Assembly (NCBI GenBank): GCA_018812385.1
Contig: JAHJDU010000379.1
Span: 1-5,107 of the forward strand
DNA: 5,107 nt
Source of the DNA: Pseudomonadota bacterium
GTDB lineage: Bacteria > Desulfobacterota > Desulfobacteria > Desulfobacterales > Desulfobacteraceae
Reading direction: 5' to 3'
Shown: one piece after another, positions 1 to 5,107 of the stretch
Layout: the number at the start of each line of letters is the position of its first letter
Position numbering within the stretch: position 1 is the first letter of the stretch
Notes under the pieces: generated by a model
The model's input: only the letters and a program-made list of their open reading frames with translations
Told to the model about the DNA's origin: nothing
Database searches by the model: none
Program-made: the position numbers and the translations under genes

Positions 1-186
1 ATCAAGGGCTCTTTCAACTCTGACATTTATATCAATGGTTATGTGAATAGGTTCTACTTTAATAGGCTTTATTTCAACCTGATGAGTTGATTCAACAGGT
101 TTAACCTTAATTTCATGGCTTGTCTGACATCCTGTAAAAATAAAAAGACTCAGGAACAATGCCATGAAAAACAAATTTCTGGTCAT
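1..186 (-). CDS. ynbE: YnbE-like outer-membrane lipoprotein (partial, 3' end outside window)
   Basis: This frame is not among the long open frames but is well supported; 62 codons are visible and it is still open at the window edge. The start ATG (186-184) follows a strong AGGAGA ribosome site (191-196) with a 4-nt spacer, 13 nt after the ydbH stop. The product starts with a lipoprotein signal: basic MTRN, a hydrophobic run at about 5-17, then FTGC with Cys20 as the lipidated residue. Phe at -3 is atypical for a lipobox; Gln at +2 does not match an inner-membrane retention signal. After a charged linker comes EPIHITIDINVRVE (about 47-60), resembling the PI-x-I-x-x-N strand pattern of YnbE. 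E. coli YnbE is about 60 residues, so little should be missing. Known of the family: YnbE partners YdbH in an intermembrane lipid-transport bridge. Identification rests on gene order plus this motif. Confidence 0.8.
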   Translation of the reverse strand, partial: MTRNLFFMALFLSLFIFTGCQTSHEIKVKPVESTHQVEIKPIKVEPIHITIDINVRVERALD

Positions 187-190
187 AGGC

Positions 191-196
191 TCTCCT
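191..196 (-). promoter_or_regulatory. Ribosome binding site of the ynbE-like gene
   Basis: On the minus strand the sequence AGGAGA lies 4 nt before the ATG at 186. It is the clearest Shine-Dalgarno site in the window. It would let the lipoprotein be translated independently of the broken upstream gene, provided the mRNA survives. Confidence 0.75.
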
Positions 197-199
197 TTT

Positions 200-1918
200 T
201 TAATTTAAAATTGATTTTATTTTATTACCAAATTTCATCACATCATTAAAGGGAAGTTTTAAATTTACATCCAGCTTTATCCCCTCAAATTGTGATCCAG
301 GGCTTGATGCGTCAACCCTGACAAATCCCCCAAACTCTTTTCGATACTCAAAGGGTAAAACTTTTGAAGGCTTTCCATTCAGCTCCATTTTGACATCAAG
401 TGTGTCTTCAAAGGTGTTAAACACAATTTTTGCCCAATGATAATCAAAATCTTTTAATGCCTCCTGTGCCAGATCAAGCTGGGCAAATTGCGGGTTGTCC
501 ATGGGAATGCCTGCAATTATCCTGTCTGAGTTTGCAATCACCACTTTACCGCCACTGCCTGGAGTTGAAAATAAGAATCCATTGTCAAATGAGATATTAC
601 CATCTGAATAAATTACGGGAATCCTTCCATTCAAAGTACCGCTTCCTTCTGCATTAAATGCACCCATCTGTTTTAAAAGTTGTGTCATTTCCAGCCGGTC
701 ACAATAAAGGGTTAGAAAATAAGCATTATTCTCCTGGGGAAACCTTATAGATTCTGTTGAAACAAGCCCGTTACACCACTTGAACCGGATATTTTCCACA
801 AGCAGTGATTTACCATCTTCAATGGTGAATCGAATCTTTGCATTCTCTATTTTTACCTTATTCACTTCAATTGAATCAATGGTCAAAACTTGCCCTGGAA
901 CACTTTCCAATGCCAGAAGATCATTTAACTCCACCATTGTATTGATCCCTGTTGCAGTGAAGTTCGTATCCGGCATATGGATTGTCCCATCATTTATGTT
1001 AAGGCGCATGGATGCATAAAGGCCTTTTTCAAACCCGACAATTGATTTAAATTGAGTTTTTAAATCAGGCAGTGTCAAAAGACTTACCCCGCCGCTGACC
1101 TGAAATTCTTTTAAATCTGTTTGAAGTATTGTACCAGCAGTGCTGAAATTATATTGATTATTGTATGAAATTTTCAGAATGGAATACTTGCCATATACTT
1201 TTTTATCAATATTTGGATAATGGATCGGTACTTCAATGTTTAAGCCGGACGCTTTGGTCTTAAATTCAGGGGATGTTATTTCCCCTTTGGAGGCCTTTAA
1301 TAACATATTGGCCGAAGGTGTATTGTTTTTATCAAGAAGAAATGATCCGGAAAGATTGACAGCGGGAAAGGTTGACTCCACCAGCTCTGATTTGAGCATG
1401 ATATGTTTTGCTGTTGATGTAATTTTTGAACTTACCCCCTTTCCTCCATCCGTAAAATCAGCAGCAATATCCGACTTTATTTTTGCATCAGAAAATATAA
1501 GGCTGTCTTTTTGATATTGGATGCGGCCCTGGCCCACGTCAATGGTGATTTGCCCGTTGGCCTTGGATGGCGTGCCAAAAAACCTGGCATTTAATTGCAG
1601 GTTTTTCAGGGTGCCGGCAATTGATTCATAAACAATTTGATAGGGTTCTGTCTTGCGGTTATGGAGTATCAAATCAAAATAATAATCATTGTTAAAATCC
1701 ATTGTACCGGTATATTCCATCTGGGTTACAGGCAGGTAAGAATGGGACAGACTGAATGTACCGCTGGCATTTATCCTTTGATTATCGATTGATAAAGTGC
1801 TGGAAAAATCTTTCAGACTCGCCTCAAATGGGTGTGCAAGGCCTGCCCGGGACAAATTTATTTTCCATTTCTTTTTAGGGGAATCTGTTTCCAGATTAAA
1901 GTCAACCTGCCCTTTCAA
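200..1918 (-). CDS. C-terminal fragment of YdbH-like protein (572 aa or more)
   Basis: This is the rest of the ydbH-like gene. The frame is open from just after TAA at 2042, but the first usable initiator is TTG at 1918; the first in-frame ATG is around residue 67 of that frame. A GGGG stands 5 nt before the TTG but lies within a hairpin arm, so reinitiation is doubtful. The protein is beta-rich with repeating strand patterns and no signal peptide, so if made separately it would stay in the cytoplasm. The last 150 residues (about 425-572) carry the YdbH-type domain (PF11739 style): GSGTLNGRIPV, then NISFDNGFLFSTPGSGG, then ALKDFDYHWAK, an LDVKMELNGKPS strand, and a final IKLDVNLKLPFNDVM amphipathic segment. 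It ends 13 nt before the ynbE-like gene. The domain call is from motif recognition, not a database search. Confidence 0.8.
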   Translation of the reverse strand: MKGQVDFNLETDSPKKKWKINLSRAGLAHPFEASLKDFSSTLSIDNQRINASGTFSLSHSYLPVTQMEYTGTMDFNNDYYFDLILHNRKTEPYQIVYESIAGTLKNLQLNARFFGTPSKANGQITIDVGQGRIQYQKDSLIFSDAKIKSDIAADFTDGGKGVSSKITSTAKHIMLKSELVESTFPAVNLSGSFLLDKNNTPSANMLLKASKGEITSPEFKTKASGLNIEVPIHYPNIDKKVYGKYSILKISYNNQYNFSTAGTILQTDLKEFQVSGGVSLLTLPDLKTQFKSIVGFEKGLYASMRLNINDGTIHMPDTNFTATGINTMVELNDLLALESVPGQVLTIDSIEVNKVKIENAKIRFTIEDGKSLLVENIRFKWCNGLVSTESIRFPQENNAYFLTLYCDRLEMTQLLKQMGAFNAEGSGTLNGRIPVIYSDGNISFDNGFLFSTPGSGGKVVIANSDRIIAGIPMDNPQFAQLDLAQEALKDFDYHWAKIVFNTFEDTLDVKMELNGKPSKVLPFEYRKEFGGFVRVDASSPGSQFEGIKLDVNLKLPFNDVMKFGNKIKSILN

Positions 1919-1921
1919 TTG

Positions 1922-1955
1922 TACCCCATTTGTTTTTTTTGAAATAAATGGGGTA
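1922..1955. repeat. Perfect 10-bp inverted repeat inside ydbH
   Basis: TACCCCATTT at 1922-1931 pairs perfectly with AAATGGGGTA at 1946-1955 around a 14-nt loop. In the minus-strand mRNA it forms a hairpin ending 3 nt before the TTG at 1918, and it contains the GGGG that would be the only Shine-Dalgarno-like sequence for that TTG. No T-run follows it on either strand, so it does not look like an intrinsic terminator. A match this long with a short loop is mildly unusual for 5 kb (rough chance expectation about 0.1). Confidence 0.6.
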
Positions 1956-2040
1956 ATATGCCCTAAGTCAAAGGACTTGCCTTCAACCTTTAAAAACTCA
2001 ACACCCTTTATTATATCATAGTTAACAAGGGCCTCAATTT

Positions 2041-2058
2041 TTTATCCAAAAGGATAAA
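2041..2058. repeat. Perfect 7-bp inverted repeat spanning the premature stop
   Basis: TTTATCC at 2041-2047 and GGATAAA at 2052-2058 are perfect complements around an AAAA loop. The premature TAA (2044-2042 on the minus strand) is part of one arm. The stem has only two G:C pairs and has no following T-run in either direction, so it is not a terminator. A 7-bp repeat with a short loop is expected about once or twice by chance in 5 kb; its interest comes only from its position on the nonsense codon. Confidence 0.6.
2042..2044 (-). other. Premature in-frame stop codon (TAA) in ydbH
   Basis: Reading on the minus strand the codons are TTT GGA TAA AAA ATT GAG. Positions 2042 and 1916 fall in the same frame, so no insertion or deletion is needed to explain the break. 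A single substitution from CAA (Gln), GAA (Glu) or AAA (Lys) would produce it. The codon also lies in the arm of a short perfect inverted repeat. Confidence 0.9.
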
Positions 2059-2608
2059 GCATCGTCCTTGCAAGAATTTTCCCATCCTTTGAATTAATTG
2101 TTGAAAGCACATCAAATGGAATCAGAAATTCTTCATTCAATGCGTGCAGGATGATTTTTGCATTCTGCAAAACAATTTTATCCGGCAGAAAGGGCAAAAA
2201 AGACAAATCAGGCTGGCTGGTTTGTTTTTTTGATGTGTTGGGTGATGTGTTGGGAAATTTAAGGCCATCAAATTTAATTTCATTGTTCTCATCAAGGCTT
2301 GCATGAAGGCTTAAACCCGATATGGTCACCTTGGTAAGATGAATGGATAAAAGATTTTTAATATCATAGTCAATGTTTATTGAATCAATGGAAATTGCCT
2401 TGCTGATCCGAATTTTGGAAATAGATGTATTAAAAAACCCTATTTTCTGTATATCAAATTCAACATCATTGGGGCCGGAAAATTGCGCCAGTCTTTTCTG
2501 GATCTGCGGTTCCACAATATTGGGAAGATTGATGAACAAAAAAAGGCAGATAAGGACAAACCCCAGACAAAGCCAGGCTATTATTTTTATAAACTTTTTA
2601 AATCGCAT
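2042..2608 (-). CDS. N-terminal fragment of YdbH-like protein (188 aa)
   Basis: This is the part of the ydbH-like gene before the premature stop. The ATG at 2608 lies inside the end of the rhomboid gene; a weak AGGGTG stands about 10 nt upstream, so translation is probably coupled. Residues 1-8 are basic (MRFKKFIK) and about 9-29 form a strongly hydrophobic signal-anchor helix. The following stretch, with NIVEPQIQKRLA and alternating strands around 50-110, is typical of the start of AsmA-superfamily proteins. A low-complexity PNTSPNTS segment comes from a 12-bp tandem repeat. The fragment ends abruptly at LYPFG before TAA. It lacks the whole C-terminal part where the family contacts the outer-membrane partner, so on its own it would be a membrane-tethered stub and probably non-functional. 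Confidence 0.8.
   Translation of the reverse strand: MRFKKFIKIIAWLCLGFVLICLFLFINLPNIVEPQIQKRLAQFSGPNDVEFDIQKIGFFNTSISKIRISKAISIDSINIDYDIKNLLSIHLTKVTISGLSLHASLDENNEIKFDGLKFPNTSPNTSKKQTSQPDLSFLPFLPDKIVLQNAKIILHALNEEFLIPFDVLSTINSKDGKILARTMLYPFG
2231..2254. repeat. 12-bp tandem duplication coding for PNTS-PNTS
   Basis: TGATGTGTTGGG occurs twice in direct tandem (2231-2242 and 2243-2254). On the minus strand it lies within the N-terminal ydbH fragment and encodes PNTS twice in a polar linker next to KKQTSQ. The unit is a multiple of three, so a change in copy number would not shift the frame. It looks like a slippage duplication in a tolerant loop. Confidence 0.8.
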
Positions 2609-3572
2609 TTTTCACATTCACCCTAAGATACATGTCCCCTTTTACTCCTTCTGGCATGGATTTACCCATTCCGGAAAGTTTTAAACGGGTTCCCTGCTTA
2701 ACCCCTGCAGGAATTTTAACACGGTACAAGGGTTTATAAAACCCCCATGGGATTGTCACCATTTTATTTGTACCGGCAATGGCTTCAATAGAGTTAATAT
2801 TAATATTTCCATAAAGATCCGGACTGTCTGGGCTGCCGGATGTAACAATCATCTGAAGCTTTGGCGTATGCTTTTTGGTGGTAAACCGGCTGATTTTCTG
2901 TTTTGTTCCTGTTTGTGGCAGTTTTTTGTTCAGCTTAACCAGTGCAAGGCCTGCTATAAAACCTCCAATATGTGCCCACCATGCGATACCCGATCCTGCG
3001 CCGCTTCCGGCAGCATTGATAAACTGGATTAAAAACCAGAACCCAAGAAAAATAAATGCCGGAATTTCAACAAACCAGGGAATAATAATGATGGGAATAA
3101 TGGTTAAAATTCGCGATTTTGGATACAGCAGAAAATAAGCCCCCATAACACCGGCAATGGCTCCGCTTGCCCCAATGGTGGGCACCATGGATACAGGATT
3201 TAAAAGTAAGTGAAAAAATCCTGAAATAATGCCGCTAATTAAATAAAACCCCAGGAATCTTAATGAACCAAAATGGTCTTCAACATTGTCTCCAAATATA
3301 TATAAAAACCACATATTTCCGATGAAATGCAAAAAACCGCCATGCAGGAACATATAAGAAAAAATGGAAAATAATTGATTTCCCAGTGAAAAATGCCGCG
3401 CCATTTCATGGACTGTGTATTTACCCGGAACCAGTCCATAAGCATAAAAAAAGGCTTCATTATTAAATCCAATTTGAATTTGCAGCATAAATACCAGCAG
3501 ATTAATTCCCATTAGAATATAGGTCACAACAGGAAAACAATTGGAGGGTTGATTATCTCGAATCGGTATCAT
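2598..3572 (-). CDS. Rhomboid intramembrane serine protease with DnaJ C-terminal-like domain
   Basis: A 324-residue protein. Residues 1-215 are a rhomboid: membrane segments at about 14-32, 68-93, 104-124, 133-150, 155-185 and 196-212. They include HGGFLHFIGN (77-86, the HxxxxHxxxN motif), the catalytic Ser136 in GASGAIAG, and the partner His201 in WWAHIGG. All catalytic residues are present, so it should be active, cleaving membrane segments within the inner membrane. After a basic linker (213-240), residues about 255-322 resemble one beta subdomain of the DnaJ/CbpA substrate-binding region, with VKIPAGVKQG (285-294), LKLSGMG and GDMYLRVNV. No J-domain or zinc finger is present. ATG at 3572 overlaps the upstream stop as ATGA, with GGGTGG 4 nt upstream as ribosome site; its end overlaps ydbH by 11 nt. 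The rhomboid call is very safe; the DnaJ-like tail is likely; the substrate is unknown. Confidence 0.93.
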   Translation of the reverse strand: MIPIRDNQPSNCFPVVTYILMGINLLVFMLQIQIGFNNEAFFYAYGLVPGKYTVHEMARHFSLGNQLFSIFSYMFLHGGFLHFIGNMWFLYIFGDNVEDHFGSLRFLGFYLISGIISGFFHLLLNPVSMVPTIGASGAIAGVMGAYFLLYPKSRILTIIPIIIIPWFVEIPAFIFLGFWFLIQFINAAGSGAGSGIAWWAHIGGFIAGLALVKLNKKLPQTGTKQKISRFTTKKHTPKLQMIVTSGSPDSPDLYGNININSIEAIAGTNKMVTIPWGFYKPLYRVKIPAGVKQGTRLKLSGMGKSMPEGVKGDMYLRVNVKNAI

Positions 3573-4387
3573 TTAACCACCCGCAATATATGATCTGTTT
3601 CAAGATCTTGTTTCAATCGTTTTAAAATCTCCATAACTGCATCTTCAATGGTATAGATATCCCCAACCGTATAAGAAGAACATAGTTTTAAAAGCACCTT
3701 ATTTTCCATGTCAAATCCGACGCGATGCCTTAAATATTCCATCATGCCAAAATAAAGAATGCTGATATTATGGGGTTCAAATTTAGCAATAAATATTTTT
3801 GTTTTAAGCGGCAGGTCATCACAAATCAAGTCAATGGCATCTTCAATAGTTTGGGGAAAAGCCTCTTTAACAGGTCCTGAAGAAAGGTGGTTTTTAATCA
3901 CATCTTCTTGCTGTGTATCAAGAAAAAAAAGATATAGCAGGGTTTCAAGAATTATTTTCACATCCATGTATATCCCGGGATGATAGCTCAATCTTGGACC
4001 GGCTACATTTAAAGTCTGAATTTTATTTTCCATTATAAAAGATTTTAAAATAATGGCTGCTTCAAACTCCTCAAAGCTTAAAAGGTCAAGATAACAATTG
4101 GGTTTGCCAACAAGGTTTGCATAACTCTGGGTAAGTTTGGATCCGCCGGTCAGTTCACCGCGTGAAATTATTATAGTCCCATGGGAGTCATTGATATTCT
4201 GTTTTGTTCTTTCCCTGTAATCTGTTGTATCCATTTCCTTTAATTGATATTTCATTGACAGGGGGCCTTTTTCCGTTCCGCGACCTCTTGAAATCCATCC
4301 GCCATGATCAATATTGAATTTAATAGCAACATCAAGTGCTGCCTGGTCAGCTCCGGTTTGCCCGCCTGAAATTATTTTTTTTAACAT
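3569..4387 (-). CDS. cpYpsA/SLOG-family protein (putative molybdenum carrier) with DUF6794-like C-terminus
   Basis: A 272-residue soluble protein. Residues 1-155 match the circularly permuted YpsA (SLOG superfamily, PF12694 type; often named putative molybdenum carrier): IISGGQTGADQAALDVA at 5-21 (glycine-rich nucleotide-binding loop), GGWISRGRGTEKGPL at 29-43, TDYRERTKQNINDSHGT around 55-71, ISRGELTGGSKLT at 74-86, and LNVAGPRLS at 126-134. SLOG proteins bind nucleotides or nucleotide-derived ligands; this branch has no settled function, and the molybdenum name comes from a structural analogy. Residues about 177-260 (FPQTIEDAIDLICDDLP to an IEDAVMEILKRL helix) look like the helical DUF6794 domain, a less certain call. 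It is first in the operon, behind a good promoter. The ribosome site is weak (GGATAA at 4395-4400, 7-nt spacer). Its stop overlaps the rhomboid start by 4 nt. Confidence 0.88.
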   Translation of the reverse strand: MLKKIISGGQTGADQAALDVAIKFNIDHGGWISRGRGTEKGPLSMKYQLKEMDTTDYRERTKQNINDSHGTIIISRGELTGGSKLTQSYANLVGKPNCYLDLLSFEEFEAAIILKSFIMENKIQTLNVAGPRLSYHPGIYMDVKIILETLLYLFFLDTQQEDVIKNHLSSGPVKEAFPQTIEDAIDLICDDLPLKTKIFIAKFEPHNISILYFGMMEYLRHRVGFDMENKVLLKLCSSYTVGDIYTIEDAVMEILKRLKQDLETDHILRVVK

Positions 4388-4423
4388 TTTAATCTTATCC
4401 AGCCTTTAAAAAAATCCTTTTCT

Positions 4424-4451
4424 ATCATAACAGTAAGGGGTATAACTTCAA
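4424..4451 (-). promoter_or_regulatory. Sigma-70-type extended -10 promoter for the minus-strand operon
   Basis: On the minus strand, TTGAAG (4451-4446; 4 of 6 to TTGACA) is followed after 16 nt by TATGAT (4429-4424; 5 of 6 to TATAAT). TG one base before the -10 gives the extended TGnTATnAT form. Transcription would start near 4417, leaving about 30 nt before the ATG at 4387. No comparable promoter was found at the inner gene junctions, which fits one transcript for all four genes. Read by eye only. Confidence 0.6.
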
Positions 4452-4488
4452 TACTATTTTACCTTTTTGAATAATTAAGCGCTTGGTC

Positions 4489-5058
4489 ATGAATATACCA
4501 TCAAAAAAAGAATGCTTTAAACTGATAAAAAAGATGGCCATGATGAATCATATTATTGATCATTCCATCATGGTTTCCAATGTGACATTATTTTTAAGCC
4601 TTAAGCTGAAAAAACATTTTCCTGATCTTGATTCCCGGCTGGCAACTTCAGCAGCATTGCTCCACGACATAACAAAAACCAGAAGTTTTGATACAAACGA
4701 AAATCACTCCGAAACCGGGGGTCTGATGTTAATCAAGCTGGGATTTCCTGAAGTAGGGAATATCATACGTCAACATGTCATTTTGGATTCCTATGAAACG
4801 GATTTTCCTGTCTCAGAGCAGGAAATCGTCAATTATTCTGACAAAAGGATATTGCACGACAAGGTGGTGCCCTTGAATAAAAGGCTTGAATACATAAAAT
4901 TACGATATGGGAGCAAGAAAGAATTTAAAGACCGAATTCAGATCATGTGGGAAAACACATTAAACCTGGAAAATAAAATTTTCTGTCAACTTGATATAAC
5001 TCCCAATCAATTATCAGAGTGTATGTCCAAAGAAATTAACAAAAAAGACTGGGTTTAA
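4489..5058 (+). CDS. HD-domain (HDIG-type) phosphohydrolase
   Basis: A soluble protein of 189 residues from the ATG at 4489; a TTG at 4483 would add two residues, but the ATG is the better start. No strong ribosome site is visible for either. HD-superfamily metal ligands are all present (numbered from the ATG): His25 in DHSIMVSNV, His59-Asp60 in AALLHDITK, His73 in NHSETGG, His96 in IRQHVIL, and Asp118 in NYSDKR. This is the H...HD...H...H...D pattern of small HDIG-type metal-dependent phosphohydrolases, which act on nucleotides, cyclic nucleotides or other phosphate esters; the substrate cannot be told from sequence. Gly is replaced by Thr in the HDIGK-like motif (HDITK), a common variation. 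The C-terminal 60 residues are helical and charged. It is divergent from the SLOG-rhomboid-ydbH operon, sharing a roughly 100-bp intergenic region, and has no visible functional link to it. Confidence 0.85.
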   Translation: MNIPSKKECFKLIKKMAMMNHIIDHSIMVSNVTLFLSLKLKKHFPDLDSRLATSAALLHDITKTRSFDTNENHSETGGLMLIKLGFPEVGNIIRQHVILDSYETDFPVSEQEIVNYSDKRILHDKVVPLNKRLEYIKLRYGSKKEFKDRIQIMWENTLNLENKIFCQLDITPNQLSECMSKEINKKDWV

Positions 5059-5080
5059 GGCCAGGATATTTCTGAACAGG

Positions 5081-5107
5081 ATGCAATATCATGGGATAGT
5101 CTTTGAA
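5081..5107 (+). CDS. Possible start of a further gene (9 codons visible)
   Basis: ATG at 5081 opens a frame (MQYHGIVFE) that is still open at the window edge, 22 nt after the HD-protein stop and in the same direction. The AGG before it is too close and the AGGA at 5063-5066 rather far for a good ribosome site, so the start is uncertain. Nothing can be said about function from nine residues. Confidence 0.2.

Larger units (their letters stand above)
200..2608 (-). pseudogene. ydbH: YdbH-like AsmA-family protein, interrupted by one in-frame TAA
   Basis: The open frames 2608-2042 and 1918-200 are in the same reading frame. They are separated only by TAA at 2044-2042 and 41 sense codons (beginning KIEALVNYD, ending KKTNGVQ) that read naturally as YdbH-type beta-strand sequence. 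With one codon restored the product would be about 802 residues, close to the E. coli YdbH length of just under 880. Architecture: an N-terminal membrane anchor (about 9-29), a long AsmA-like repetitive beta region, and a C-terminal YdbH-type domain. YdbH spans the periplasm as a hydrophobic-groove beta structure and, with YnbE, carries phospholipid toward the outer membrane, redundantly with TamB and YhdP in E. coli. The start overlaps the rhomboid gene by 11 nt. There is no other frame damage over the roughly 2.4 kb, so the lesion is recent or is a sequence error. TAA has no known recoding in bacteria. Confidence 0.85.

Noticed and set aside
430..2021. Several plus-strand open frames of 74-92 codons within the ydbH region
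   Set aside because: They lie antisense to a long, clearly coding frame, have no recognisable domains, and look like shadows of biased codon use.
2042..2044. Programmed recoding of the premature stop
   Set aside because: Selenocysteine uses TGA and pyrrolysine uses TAG; TAA has no known bacterial recoding, and no downstream recoding element is recognisable.
1919..2044. Frameshift as the cause of the ydbH break
   Set aside because: Both fragments are in the same frame and all 41 intervening codons are sense, so a single substitution is sufficient.
2373..3983. Plus-strand open frames of 74-103 codons and a 70-codon minus-strand frame inside the rhomboid and SLOG genes
   Set aside because: They are antisense or out-of-frame shadows of well-supported proteins with visible catalytic motifs.
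4381..4428. Minus-strand mini-frame of 15 codons (MIEKDFFKGWIRLKC) as a leader peptide before the SLOG gene
   Set aside because: Its ATG overlaps the -10 element of the likely promoter, so it would not be on the transcript, and it has no ribosome site.
4477..4484. Palindrome AAGCGCTT just upstream of the HD gene as an operator
   Set aside because: Only 8 bp with no extended dyad symmetry; too short to call a binding site.
4388..4488. Plus-strand promoter for the HD gene
   Set aside because: TATAAC and TACTAT could be -10 elements, but neither has a credible -35 at the right spacing, so no specific site is called.
4538..4573. 8-bp inverted repeat CCATGATG...CATCATGG in the HD gene
   Set aside because: With a 20-nt loop, repeats of this size are expected by chance more than once in 5 kb, and it is inside coding sequence.

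Overview
The window is AT-rich and densely packed, and looks like the chromosome of a Gram-negative bacterium. The best clue is a YdbH/YnbE pair, which only makes sense in a cell with an outer membrane. The general style (a rhomboid, a cpYpsA/SLOG protein, AT-rich overlapping genes) would suit a Desulfobacterota/deltaproteobacterial genome such as the Desulfobacterales, but that placement is inference from gene style and not proven here.

Layout. On the minus strand, reading from about 4430 down to 1, four genes form one tight operon: a cpYpsA/SLOG-fold protein with a C-terminal DUF6794-like segment (4387-3569), a rhomboid intramembrane serine protease with a DnaJ-C-terminal-like tail (3572-2598), a YdbH-like AsmA-family protein (2608-200), and a YnbE-like lipoprotein (186 to beyond position 1). 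The junctions are a 4-nt ATGA overlap, an 11-nt overlap and a 13-nt gap. A good extended -10 promoter lies just upstream of the first gene. On the plus strand, an HD-domain phosphohydrolase (4489-5058) is transcribed divergently from a shared intergenic region of about 100 bp. A further plus-strand gene may begin at 5081.

The main oddity is that the ydbH-like gene is broken by one in-frame TAA at 2044-2042. The two open frames on either side are in the same frame. The 41 codons between the stop and the first possible downstream start (TTG at 1918) are all sense codons, so restoring this one codon would give a single protein of about 802 residues. This is either a recent nonsense mutation or a sequence error. 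The stop codon sits in one arm of a perfect 7-bp inverted repeat, and a perfect 10-bp inverted repeat lies shortly downstream.

How the genes work together. In Escherichia coli, YdbH (inner-membrane anchored) and YnbE (outer-membrane lipoprotein) form a bridge for phospholipid transport to the outer membrane, with YdbL encoded next door. The order ydbH-ynbE is kept here and ydbL would be expected just beyond position 1. Placing a membrane protease with a chaperone-like tail directly upstream, coupled by overlap, hints at quality control or processing at the envelope, but this is only inferred from position.
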